A stretch of 5,988 nucleotides of DNA, from positions 1 through 5,988 of the forward strand of contig CAHJXG010000111.1 in the NCBI GenBank assembly GCA_903644035.1. The letters run 5' to 3'. How positions within the stretch are numbered: position 1 is the first letter of the stretch; every line of letters begins with the position of its first letter. Positions 1 to 5,988 of this stretch are shown here, one piece after another. The position numbers and the translations under genes are program-made. The notes beneath the pieces are model-generated. The model was given only the letters and a program-made list of their open reading frames with translations, searched no databases and had not been told where the DNA came from. This DNA comes from Rhodospirillales bacterium (lineage in GTDB: Bacteria > Pseudomonadota > Alphaproteobacteria > Acetobacterales > Acetobacteraceae).

Positions 1-167
1 TCCTCAACGAGCGTCGGCACCGTGTTGGCCGGGTTGAGGGCGATGTAGCCGGGCGACCGCTCCCACACCTTCTCCAGTTGCAGCTCGAACGGCAGGCGCT
101 TCTCGGTCAGCACGAGGCGGACCTTGCGGGAGAACGGGGACAGCGGCAGGTGATGGAGGACGCGCAT
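1..167 (-). CDS. Glutathione S-transferase family protein, N-terminal part (3' end outside the window)
   Basis: Reading the minus strand from the ATG at 167-165 gives 55 codons open to the window edge, starting MRVLHHLPLSPFSRKVRLVL. This is the thioredoxin-fold N-terminal domain of a glutathione S-transferase. The SPFSRKVR segment (residues 10-17) is the start of the first helix, where many bacterial members have SPFC and where the catalytic or glutathione-contacting Ser/Cys lies. NPANTVPTL (45-53) carries the conserved Val-Pro whose cis-proline binds the glutathione backbone. The family usually runs to about 200-230 residues, so the all-helical C-terminal domain (roughly 150-170 residues) lies beyond base 1. 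Members conjugate glutathione to electrophiles or act as reductases in the cytoplasm; the substrate cannot be told from this part. No strong ribosome binding site precedes the ATG (an AGGG lies about 14 bases upstream). An in-frame GTG at 182-180 is a less likely start. It is divergent from the gene at 419. Confidence 0.85.
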   Translation of the reverse strand, partial: MRVLHHLPLSPFSRKVRLVLTEKRLPFELQLEKVWERSPGYIALNPANTVPTLVE

Positions 168-418
168 GGCCGAGTATCGCACCCTGTGCGGCAGGCGCCA
201 ACCGGCGGCGGTCTTCAGGATGAGCGGAGCGGCGGGCGCGCTGGGATTTGTCGCTGGCCTGGCGCGCGCCTTGCTACGGGTTGACCAGAAGTGTTTTGTT
301 GTTACATCGTACCGACCGGGGCGTGCACAAACCACTCGTGAGCTGGACCTGCTGGACGAGGCGCTGGTCACCCACATGACGGCGCCCGGATGTAAACGGC
401 GACCGCGGGAGTTGCGAA
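168..418. other. Divergent intergenic region, no convincing gene
   Basis: This stretch separates the minus-strand transferase from the plus-strand gene at 419, so promoters for both should lie here. The most promoter-like part is an AT-rich patch at about 286-312 in otherwise GC-rich DNA. On the plus strand TTGACC (281-286) is followed after 16 bases by TACATC (303-308), a good -35 match with a poor -10 match, about 110 bases before the ATG at 419. I found no clear operator, inverted repeat or T-tract terminator. A plus-strand frame crosses the region but has no ribosome binding site and no recognisable protein pattern. Confidence 0.4.
407..411 (+). promoter_or_regulatory. Ribosome binding site that fixes the start at 419
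   Basis: GGGAG lies seven bases before the ATG at 419-421. It supports that start over the next in-frame ATG at 479, which would remove the first 20 residues. Confidence 0.6.
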
Positions 419-907
419 ATGAGCAGCAATCGGTTCGCCGGCGACTCTGACGATATCGAGCCTTTAAAGCTCAAGCGGATGGTCAAACGGGTATGGGTAG
501 GACTGCCCGTGGAGGTCGCCGCCATTTACCGAGCCGCTGCCACACTCTCGGCGCGGTATCCGGGGCGTCCGTTCACGCCGGATGGTCATCTCGTCGGGTT
601 GATTGGCGAGGTCGTCGCAGCCGAAGCGCTGGAACTGACGCTGCACAAGCCTGGTTGCCCCGGGCACGATGCCCGCGATGCTGACGGTCGTGACGTGCAG
701 ATCAAAATAACTGCCGGGAAGAAAGTGGCGCTCTATTCCACGTGCGACAGGCTCGTGGTGCTCCAGATCGTGTCAGCGGAGGAGGCCGAAATTGTTTATG
801 ACGGGTCGGGCGCACCCGCTTGGGAGCAAGCGGGCAAGGCGGGAAAGAACTCTCAGAAAGTCATCAGCGTACACCTCCTGCGGAAGATAGCGGAGGGTGC
901 GATATGA
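419..907 (+). CDS. Protein of unknown function, DUF6998-like, possible PD-(D/E)XK nuclease-like fold
   Basis: The 162-residue product is soluble, with no signal peptide or membrane segment. After a charged, probably disordered N terminus (1-20) come a helix (IYRAAATLSARYP, 36-48) and FTPDGHLVGLIGEVVAAEAL (52-71). GHDARDADGRDVQIKITAGK (82-101) follows, and the C terminus has AWEQAGKAGKNSQKVISVHL (134-153). I recall this layout (PGR-FTPDGHLVG-IGEV-AA, then GHDA, then VQIK, then WE-AGK-KN-Q--IS) from bacterial proteins annotated as DUF6998; that name is from memory. The spacing of Glu64, Asp84 and Gln94-x-Lys96 resembles the E...D...(E/Q)xK core of PD-(D/E)XK nucleases, with the Asp on one strand and QIK on the next. 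Nuclease activity is inference; substrate and partners are unknown. The protein looks intact. Its TGA overlaps the ATG at 904 of the next frame, implying translational coupling. Confidence 0.8.
   Translation: MSSNRFAGDSDDIEPLKLKRMVKRVWVGLPVEVAAIYRAAATLSARYPGRPFTPDGHLVGLIGEVVAAEALELTLHKPGCPGHDARDADGRDVQIKITAGKKVALYSTCDRLVVLQIVSAEEAEIVYDGSGAPAWEQAGKAGKNSQKVISVHLLRKIAEGAI
892..897 (+). promoter_or_regulatory. Strong ribosome binding site for the frame starting at 904
   Basis: GGAGGG lies six bases before the ATG at 904, inside the last codons of the upstream gene. Together with the ATGA stop/start overlap at 904-907, it indicates that the downstream frame was, and may still be, translated in coupling with the upstream gene. 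Confidence 0.6.
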
Positions 908-1237
908 GCGGAGTGATGCTGGGCAAGTCGTTACCCGCCATAGGGGTCAGCGCACGCCGCGGGTCGCCGCAGTTCCTGGACGGCGGCGCCGGGCGGGACA
1001 TCTTCGCGTTCTCCATCGAGGCCAACCGCCACCTCGTCATCGCCGATTTCCGAGCCGGGCAGGACATCGTGCAGTTCCACATGGCCGCCCCCTCTGGCCC
1101 TGGCGACCGCCCGTCGTGACACCGCGCCGGCCCTCGCCGTCTCCGCGACGCCTAGCCCGGACGGCGACGCGGTACTGCACTTCGGCCACGGCGCGACGGT
1201 CACACTGCTTGACATGCTGGCGACGCGGGTCGCGGCG
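904..1237 (+). pseudogene. RTX/serralysin-type C-terminal remnant, frameshifted
   Basis: The frame opened by the ATG at 904 runs 71 codons to a TGA at 1117-1119. Residues 25-35 contain GGAGRDIFA, one copy of the calcium-binding GGxGxDxUx nonapeptide. Residues 45-58 read VIADFRAGQDIVQF, the strand that follows the repeats at the C terminus of serralysin-like and other RTX proteins exported by type I secretion. Past the C5 run at 1088-1092 the matching sequence jumps by one base: LALATARRDTAPALAVSA, then DGDAVLHFGHGATVTLLDM (1160-1216), typical of the final beta-strands of such domains. Removing one C restores a single frame through the match, which fades near 1237; that frame stays open to 1435. 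Only one nonapeptide remains and there is no catalytic or N-terminal part, so this is a fragment even without the frameshift. It may alternatively be a short 71-residue protein; the first 20 residues are unlike RTX sequence and may come from elsewhere. Confidence 0.65.
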
Positions 1238-1264
1238 CGTCTGGAGGTATTACACCAAGCCCGG

Positions 1265-1526
1265 CTAAGGGCGGGTAGCCGCCGCGGCCGCGGCCATTGC
1301 AAGAAAGTTATTGTTGGCCGGAGGAGAGTTCCACCGGCGATTGACCCAAGAGTGAACTCCCAAGTACGGTCGTGCTCGTTCCGCCTCAGCTCCTCCAAGC
1401 CGAAATTCTCGACGTCTTCCCCCGGAACGCCTTGAGGAGAAACTCTTTCGCCGCTTGGATTGCTGCGGTGACCTCGTCAGGCTTATCGGTTTCGGCCTCG
1501 CTCGTGCCGATCCCCCTGTTCTCCAA
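1265..1526 (-). pseudogene. Broken small gene of unknown function
   Basis: Three minus-strand frames join into one protein-like sequence if two bases are restored. The first part, from a possible TTG start at 1526, includes DKPDEVTAAIQAAKEFLLKA. One G missing from the run at 1423-1419 shifts to GEDVENFGLEELRRNEHDRT and WEFTLG. One more G in the run at 1347-1345 leads to VNRRWNSPPANNNFLAMA and a TAG at 1267-1265. The corrected product would have about 87 residues: a charged N terminus, an amphipathic helix (AAIQAAKEFLLKAF), then LEEL...TWEFTLG, like a beta-hairpin. I do not recognise the family with certainty. Codons such as AAT, GAT, TTT and AAA make it less GC-biased than gltB. The start is uncertain: there is no clear ribosome binding site, and TTG at 1562-1560 is another option. 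It lies 48 bases after the gltB stop on the same strand and overlaps the open tail of the RTX remnant in antisense. The second correction and the C terminus are less sure than the first. Confidence 0.45.
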
Positions 1527-1545
1527 CGGCCAGGGCTTCGGAACC

Positions 1546-1575
1546 GGGTTGGGGGCCAAGCTCAGGCCCCAACCC
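1546..1575 (-). terminator. Stable hairpin at the gltB stop codon, possible terminator or 3'-end stabiliser
   Basis: In the gltB transcript an 11-base arm (complement of 1565-1575, GGGTTGGGGCC) starts at the last base of the TAG stop. It pairs with the complement of 1546-1557 (GGCCCCCAACCC, one bulged C) across a 7-base loop. The stem is strong, but GGTTCC follows rather than a U-tract, so it is not a canonical intrinsic terminator on either strand. It could mark the mRNA 3' end, slow exonucleases or act with Rho. Confidence 0.4.
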
Positions 1576-4500
1576 TACGCCCGCAGCGGCTCCGCCACAT
1601 CCGACAGCGGCGCCTCCAGGTACTTCACATACTCCTTCGGCACCACCTGCCAGAACCGCTCCAGCGTCTGCGGCCAGTTCAGCAGCAGCATCGCGGCGTA
1701 GCGGCTGTGCGTCTCCTTCGCGTGCCGGGCCACGAGGTCGCGCAGCGCCGCGTCCCAATGCGCCGACCCCACCCGCTGCCAGGTGAGCGTGTCCGGGTTC
1801 ACCCGCTTCTCGAACAGGTCTTCGGGGTCGTAGACGAACGCCATCCCCCCGGTGAACCCGGCGCCGAAGTTGTCGCCGACCGCGCCCAGCACCACCACCG
1901 TGCCCCCGGTCATGTACTCGCACCCGTTGCTGCCACAGCCCTCGACGACGGCCACCGCCCCGCTGTTGCGCACCGCGAACCGCTCCCCGGCCTGGCCGGC
2001 GGCGAACAGCTCGCCCGCGGTCGCGCCGTACAGCACGGTGTTGCCGATGATGGTGTTGGCCTGGCTGACCAAGGTGCTGCTCGGCGCCGGGCGCACCACG
2101 ATGGTGGCGCCCGACAGGCCCTTGCCCACGTAGTCGTTGGCGTCGCCCAGCACCTCCAGCTTCAGCCCCTGCACCCCGAACGCCCCCAGCGACTGCCCGG
2201 CCGTGCCGCGCAGCCGCACGGTGATGTGGCCGGGCTGCAGGACCGACATCCCGTACTGCCGGGTGATGCGCGACGACAGCTTGGTGCCGATGGCGCGGTG
2301 CGTGTTGCGGATGTTGTACTGGAGCTGCATCTTCTCGCCCCGCTCGAACAGCGCCGCCGCATCCTCGATCATCTGCGCGTCCAGCGTCTCCGGCACCTCC
2401 GTCCGCCCGACCTGGGTGCAGTAGCGCGCGTGCGACCCCGGATCGGCCTGGGCGAGCAGCGGGTTGAGGTCGAGGTCGTCGAGCAGGTCGGACCCCCGGC
2501 TCACCTGCTGCAGCAGGTCCGTCCGCCCGATCACGTCGGTCAGCCGCCTGACCCCGAGCGACGCGAGGATCCCCCGCACGTCCTCCGCGATGAAGGAGAA
2601 CAGGTTGATCACCTTCTCCGGGCTGCCGTCGAACTTCTGGCGCAGCGTGTCGTCCTGGGTGCAGACGCCCACGGGACAGGTGTTGCTGTGGCACTGCCGC
2701 ACCATGATGCAGCCCATGGCGACGAGGCTCGTGGTGCCGATGCCGAACTCCTCCGCCCCCAGCATGGCGGCGATCACCACGTCGCGCCCGGTCTTGATGC
2801 CGCCGTCGGTCCGCAGCCGCACCCGGTGGCGCAGGCGGTTGAGCGTCAGCACCTGGTGCGCCTCCGACAGCCCCATCTCCCAGGGAAGCCCGGCGTACTT
2901 CACCGAGGTCTGCGGGCTGGCCCCGGTGCCGCCGCTGTGGCCGCTGATCAGGATCGTGTCCGCCTTCGCCTTGGCGACGCCGGCCGCGATGGTGCCGATG
3001 CCGCTGCGCGACACCAGCTTCACGCAGACGCCGGCGTCCGGGTTGATCTGCTTGAGGTCGTAGATGAGCTGCGCCAGGTCCTCGATCGAGTAGATGTCGT
3101 GGTGCGGCGGCGGGCTGATCAGCGTGACCCCCGGCGTCGAGTGCCGGAGCTTCGCGATCAGCGGCGACACCTTGAAGCCCGGCAGCTGCCCGCCCTCCCC
3201 GGGCTTGGCGCCCTGGGCCATCTTGATCTCGATCTCGCGGCAGGCGTTCAGGTACTCCGCCGTGACCCCGAACCGCCCGGACCCCACCTGCTTGATCGCG
3301 GACGACGCGTTGTCGCCGTTCGGGCGCGGGGTCGCGCGCGCCGGGTCCTCGCCGCCCTCGCCGCTGTCGCTCCGCGCGCCGATGCGGTTCATGGCGATGC
3401 TCAGCGTCTCGTGCGCCTCCGGGCTCAAGGCGCCCAAGGAGATGCCCGGCGCCACCAGGCGCTTCCTGATCTCGGTGATGCTCTCGACGTCGTCGACCGA
3501 GATCGGCGTGACCTTGTCGGTGCGGAAGTCGAGCAGGTCGCGCAGCGCCACCGGCTTCTGCCGCCGCACCCCGTCGGCGTAGCGGCGATAGGTCTCGAAG
3601 CTGTCGGTCGCCACCGCGGTCTGCAGCGTGTGGATCAGACCGCCGTCGAAGGCGTGCACCTCGCCGCGGCGCCGCAGCTTGTAGACGCCGCCCACCGGCA
3701 GCGTCGCCGCCTCGCCGCCCCAGGCGGCCTCGTGCAGCCCCAGCACCTTGCGCGCGATGCCGGTGAGGCCGATGCCGGAGATGCGCGACTGCATGCCGGG
3801 GAAGAACTCGCCCACCAGGGCGCGCGACAGCCCGATGGCCTCGAAGTTGTAGCCGCCGCGGTAGGAGCTGACCACCGAGATGCCCATCTTCGACATGATC
3901 TTCAGCAGGCCCTTGTCCACGGCCTTCTTGTAGCGCCCCACCGCCTCCTTGAGGCTCATCGGCCCGAACAGCCCGCGCCGGTGCCGGTCGGCGATCCCCT
4001 CCTGCGCCAGGTAGGCGTTGACCGTCGTGGCCCCCACCCCGATCAGCACGGCGAAGTAATGGGTGTCCATGCACTCGGCGCTGCGCACGTTGAGGCTGGT
4101 GAACGTCCGCAGCGACTGCCGCACCAGGTGCGTGTGCACGGCGCCCGCGGCCAGGATCATCGGCATCGGCGCCCGGTGCTCGTCCTGCGCCTCGTCGGTC
4201 AGCACGACGTGGGCGCAGCCGGCGCGCACCGCCTCCTCCGCCTCCCGCCGGATGCGGTCGAGGCCGGCGCGCAGGCCCGGCTCCCCCTCCGCCACCGGGA
4301 AGGTGCAGTCGACCCGGCACGCCGCCTCCCCCATCCGCGCCGTCATCGCCAGGAACTCGGCGTTGCTCAGCACGGGGCTTTCAAGCTGCAACAGGTCGCA
4401 CTGGCTGCTGTCCTCGTCGAGCACGTTGCCGAGGTTGCCGAGCCGGGTCTTCAGCGTCATCACCCGGCTTTCCCGCAGGCTGTCGATGGGCGGGTTGGTG

Positions 4501-5988
4501 ACCTGGCTGAACCCCTGGCGGAAGTAGTGGTGCAGGCCGCGGTAACGCTCGCTCAAGACGGCGATGGGCGTGTCGTCGCCCATGCTGCCGATGGCCTCGG
4601 CGCTGTCCTCCACCATGGGGTGCAGGATCATCTCCAGCTCCTCGAGCGTCGTGCCCACCGCGAGCTGCCGCCGCCGCAGGTCGTCGGGCGCGTACTGCAC
4701 CGCCTCCGGCGCGTCGGTCTTGATGATGCGGTCGATCCTGGTGATGCCGCGCACCCAGTCGCCGAACGGCTGGCGCGCCGCGAGCAGGTCCTTCAACTCG
4801 TCATCGAGGTAGAACCGCGCCGTCTCCAGGTCGACGCCGATGGTCTGGCCCGGCCCCACCCGGCCCTTGGCGACGATCTCGCTCTCCTGGAACTTCACCA
4901 TGCCGGTCTCGCTGCCGACCACCAGCAGCTTGCTGTCGGTGACGGTGTAGCGGAGCGGGCGCAGGCCGTTGCGGTCGAGGCCCGCGATCACCCAGCGCCC
5001 GTCGGTCGCGGTGATGGCGGCCGGGCCGTCCCACGGCTCCATGACGGCGTTGCAGTACAGGAACATGTCGCGATGCGCCGCGGGCATCGTCGCGTCCTGC
5101 CCGACGCTCGCCGGGATCAACAGCGCCTTGGTCATCGGCGCGTCGCGCCCGGCGCGCACCATCAGCTCGAACACGTTGTCGAGCGTCGCGGTGTCGGACC
5201 CGCTGGCCTGGACCACCGGCTTCACGTCGTCGATGAAGCCCTCGAGCGGGCCGGCCGCGAGCCGGGTCTCGTGCGACTTCATCCAGTTGATGTTGCCGTG
5301 GACGGTGTTGATCTCGCCGTTATGCGCCAGCATCCGGAACGGCTGCGCCAGCTTCCAGGTCGGGAAGGTGTTGGTGGAGTAGCGCTGGTGGTAGATCGCG
5401 AAGCGGCTGACGAAGCGTGCGTCGGTGAGGTCCGGGTAGAAGTCCGCCAGGCTCTCCGCCAGGAACATCCCCTTGTAGATGATGGAGCGGCAGGACAGGC
5501 TGCAGATATACAGTTCGGAGATCTGCGCCAGGATCGCCTGCTTCTCGATCTTGCGCCGGATGACATAGAGGTCGCGCTCGAACGCCGCGTCGTCGAGGCC
5601 GGGGCGCCCGCGGATCATGATCTGCTCGATCTCCGGCCGGGTCGCGTTGGCCTTCTCGCCGATGCAGTCCGCGTGGATCGGCACCTGCCGCCAGCCGAAG
5701 ATGCCGTAGCCGAGCGCCAGGATCTCGGTCTCGACGATCTGCCGGCAGCGTTCCTGCGCGCTGAGGTCGGTCTTGGGCAGGAACACCATGCCCACCGCCA
5801 TGCGGCCCGGCGGCTCCTTGTGCCCGCTGCGCCGCACGGCGTCCGCGAAGAAGTCCTGGGGGATCTCGATGTGGATGCCGGCGCCGTCCCCGGTCTTGCC
5901 GTCCGCGTCCACGGCGCCCCGGTGCCACACGGCGCGCAGCGCGTCGATGCCGGCCTGCACCACGTCCCGCCGCGCCACGCCGTCGAGC
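1575..5988 (-). CDS. gltB: Glutamate synthase (NADPH) large/alpha subunit, 5' end outside the window
   Basis: This subunit hydrolyses glutamine, channels the ammonia through the protein and makes glutamate from 2-oxoglutarate on FMN, with electrons from NADPH delivered by GltD in the cytoplasm. About 1,470 residues are visible, ending at TAG 1577-1575. Counting from the GTG at 5978, the type 2 glutamine amidotransferase domain comes first (HRGAVDADGKTGDGAGI, 19-35; RYSTNTFPTWK, 199-209; HNGEIN, 219-224). The central domain spans roughly 430-780. The FMN/synthase domain follows, with SPPPHHDIYSIEDL (955-968), GIGTIAAGVAKAKAD (993-1007) and ISGHSGGTGASP (1011-1022). Cys1090, Cys1096 and Cys1101 (CIMVRQCHSNTCPVGVC) are the C-x5-C-x4-C ligands of the [3Fe-4S] cluster. 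A glycine-rich GXGXG beta-helix domain (about 1245-1385) closes the protein. The frame is unbroken. The GTG at 5978 is internal: the catalytic N-terminal cysteine and any propeptide should lie just past base 5988. No gltD follows within the window. Confidence 0.98.
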   Translation of the reverse strand, partial: LDGVARRDVVQAGIDALRAVWHRGAVDADGKTGDGAGIHIEIPQDFFADAVRRSGHKEPPGRMAVGMVFLPKTDLSAQERCRQIVETEILALGYGIFGWRQVPIHADCIGEKANATRPEIEQIMIRGRPGLDDAAFERDLYVIRRKIEKQAILAQISELYICSLSCRSIIYKGMFLAESLADFYPDLTDARFVSRFAIYHQRYSTNTFPTWKLAQPFRMLAHNGEINTVHGNINWMKSHETRLAAGPLEGFIDDVKPVVQASGSDTATLDNVFELMVRAGRDAPMTKALLIPASVGQDATMPAAHRDMFLYCNAVMEPWDGPAAITATDGRWVIAGLDRNGLRPLRYTVTDSKLLVVGSETGMVKFQESEIVAKGRVGPGQTIGVDLETARFYLDDELKDLLAARQPFGDWVRGITRIDRIIKTDAPEAVQYAPDDLRRRQLAVGTTLEELEMILHPMVEDSAEAIGSMGDDTPIAVLSERYRGLHHYFRQGFSQVTNPPIDSLRESRVMTLKTRLGNLGNVLDEDSSQCDLLQLESPVLSNAEFLAMTARMGEAACRVDCTFPVAEGEPGLRAGLDRIRREAEEAVRAGCAHVVLTDEAQDEHRAPMPMILAAGAVHTHLVRQSLRTFTSLNVRSAECMDTHYFAVLIGVGATTVNAYLAQEGIADRHRRGLFGPMSLKEAVGRYKKAVDKGLLKIMSKMGISVVSSYRGGYNFEAIGLSRALVGEFFPGMQSRISGIGLTGIARKVLGLHEAAWGGEAATLPVGGVYKLRRRGEVHAFDGGLIHTLQTAVATDSFETYRRYADGVRRQKPVALRDLLDFRTDKVTPISVDDVESITEIRKRLVAPGISLGALSPEAHETLSIAMNRIGARSDSGEGGEDPARATPRPNGDNASSAIKQVGSGRFGVTAEYLNACREIEIKMAQGAKPGEGGQLPGFKVSPLIAKLRHSTPGVTLISPPPHHDIYSIEDLAQLIYDLKQINPDAGVCVKLVSRSGIGTIAAGVAKAKADTILISGHSGGTGASPQTSVKYAGLPWEMGLSEAHQVLTLNRLRHRVRLRTDGGIKTGRDVVIAAMLGAEEFGIGTTSLVAMGCIMVRQCHSNTCPVGVCTQDDTLRQKFDGSPEKVINLFSFIAEDVRGILASLGVRRLTDVIGRTDLLQQVSRGSDLLDDLDLNPLLAQADPGSHARYCTQVGRTEVPETLDAQMIEDAAALFERGEKMQLQYNIRNTHRAIGTKLSSRITRQYGMSVLQPGHITVRLRGTAGQSLGAFGVQGLKLEVLGDANDYVGKGLSGATIVVRPAPSSTLVSQANTIIGNTVLYGATAGELFAAGQAGERFAVRNSGAVAVVEGCGSNGCEYMTGGTVVVLGAVGDNFGAGFTGGMAFVYDPEDLFEKRVNPDTLTWQRVGSAHWDAALRDLVARHAKETHSRYAAMLLLNWPQTLERFWQVVPKEYVKYLEAPLSDVAEPLRA

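Noticed and set aside
166..450. A 94-codon plus-strand frame across the divergent region, with a helix-like stretch ELDLLDEALVTHM.
   Set aside because: It has no ribosome binding site, starts over the transferase gene's start, runs into the orphan gene in another frame, and resembles no family I know.
1281..1296. The GC palindrome CCGCGGCCGCGG as a terminator or recombination site.
   Set aside because: No T-tract on either side and no matching repeat elsewhere; it codes for an alanine run in the minus-strand remnant and is an ordinary product of high GC content.
931..1398. A single 155-residue minus-strand protein.
   Set aside because: Only its first 20 or so residues look protein-like, and they belong to the broken gene at 1265-1526. 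The rest is the antisense of the RTX remnant and is low-complexity Arg/Ala/Pro sequence.
2464..3063. A 199-codon plus-strand frame antisense to gltB (and others at 3094, 4063 and 4969).
   Set aside because: Compositionally biased antisense shadows of gltB without ribosome binding sites or recognisable motifs.
1483..4320. A 945-codon open frame on the minus strand, overlapping gltB in another frame.
   Set aside because: It is rich in Arg, Gly, Ala and Pro with no domain pattern, as expected of the off-frame reading of a very GC-rich gene. GltB is unmistakable on the same bases.
5976..5978. GTG as the start codon of gltB.
   Set aside because: Coding sequence in the right family register (LDG) continues upstream to the window edge, and the essential N-terminal cysteine must come before it.

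Overview
The window is high-GC DNA. Its main gene, GltB, has the sequence style of an alphaproteobacterium (VWHRGAVDADGKTGDGAGI and FRMLAHNGEINTVHGN, as in Azospirillum-type glutamate synthases). A partial glutathione S-transferase and an RTX-type calcium-binding remnant fit a Rhodospirillales/Acetobacterales-like host. The taxonomic call is inference from sequence style only.

Layout. Bases 1-167 (minus strand) hold the first 55 codons of a glutathione S-transferase whose 3' end lies outside the window. Bases 168-418 are a divergent intergenic region with an AT-rich patch near 286-312 and no convincing gene. Bases 419-907 (plus) encode an intact 162-residue protein of unknown function, resembling the DUF6998 type, with an E...D...QxK pattern suggestive of a PD-(D/E)XK nuclease-like fold. 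Its stop codon overlaps the ATG at 904 of a short frame with a good ribosome binding site. That frame encodes an RTX/serralysin C-terminal fragment broken at a C5 run (1088-1092). Bases 1265-1526 (minus) hold a second broken small gene of unknown function, whose frame is coherent only after two one-base corrections. Bases 1575-5988 (minus) are gltB, the large (alpha) subunit of NADPH-dependent glutamate synthase. It is intact through its C terminus but cut by the window edge a few codons downstream of the expected catalytic cysteine.

GltB is core nitrogen metabolism: it takes ammonia from glutamine and makes glutamate from 2-oxoglutarate. Its GltD partner is not downstream within the 1.4 kb seen here. 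The 0.3-1.5 kb stretch is a small accessory pocket between two conserved genes. It has one intact orphan gene and two decayed ones, and its base and codon use is less GC-biased than gltB. I see no CRISPR array, RNA gene, insertion sequence or complete defence system. The points worth a second look are the nuclease-like orphan coupled to an RTX fragment, and the cluster of single-base frame breaks beside an undamaged 4.4 kb gene.
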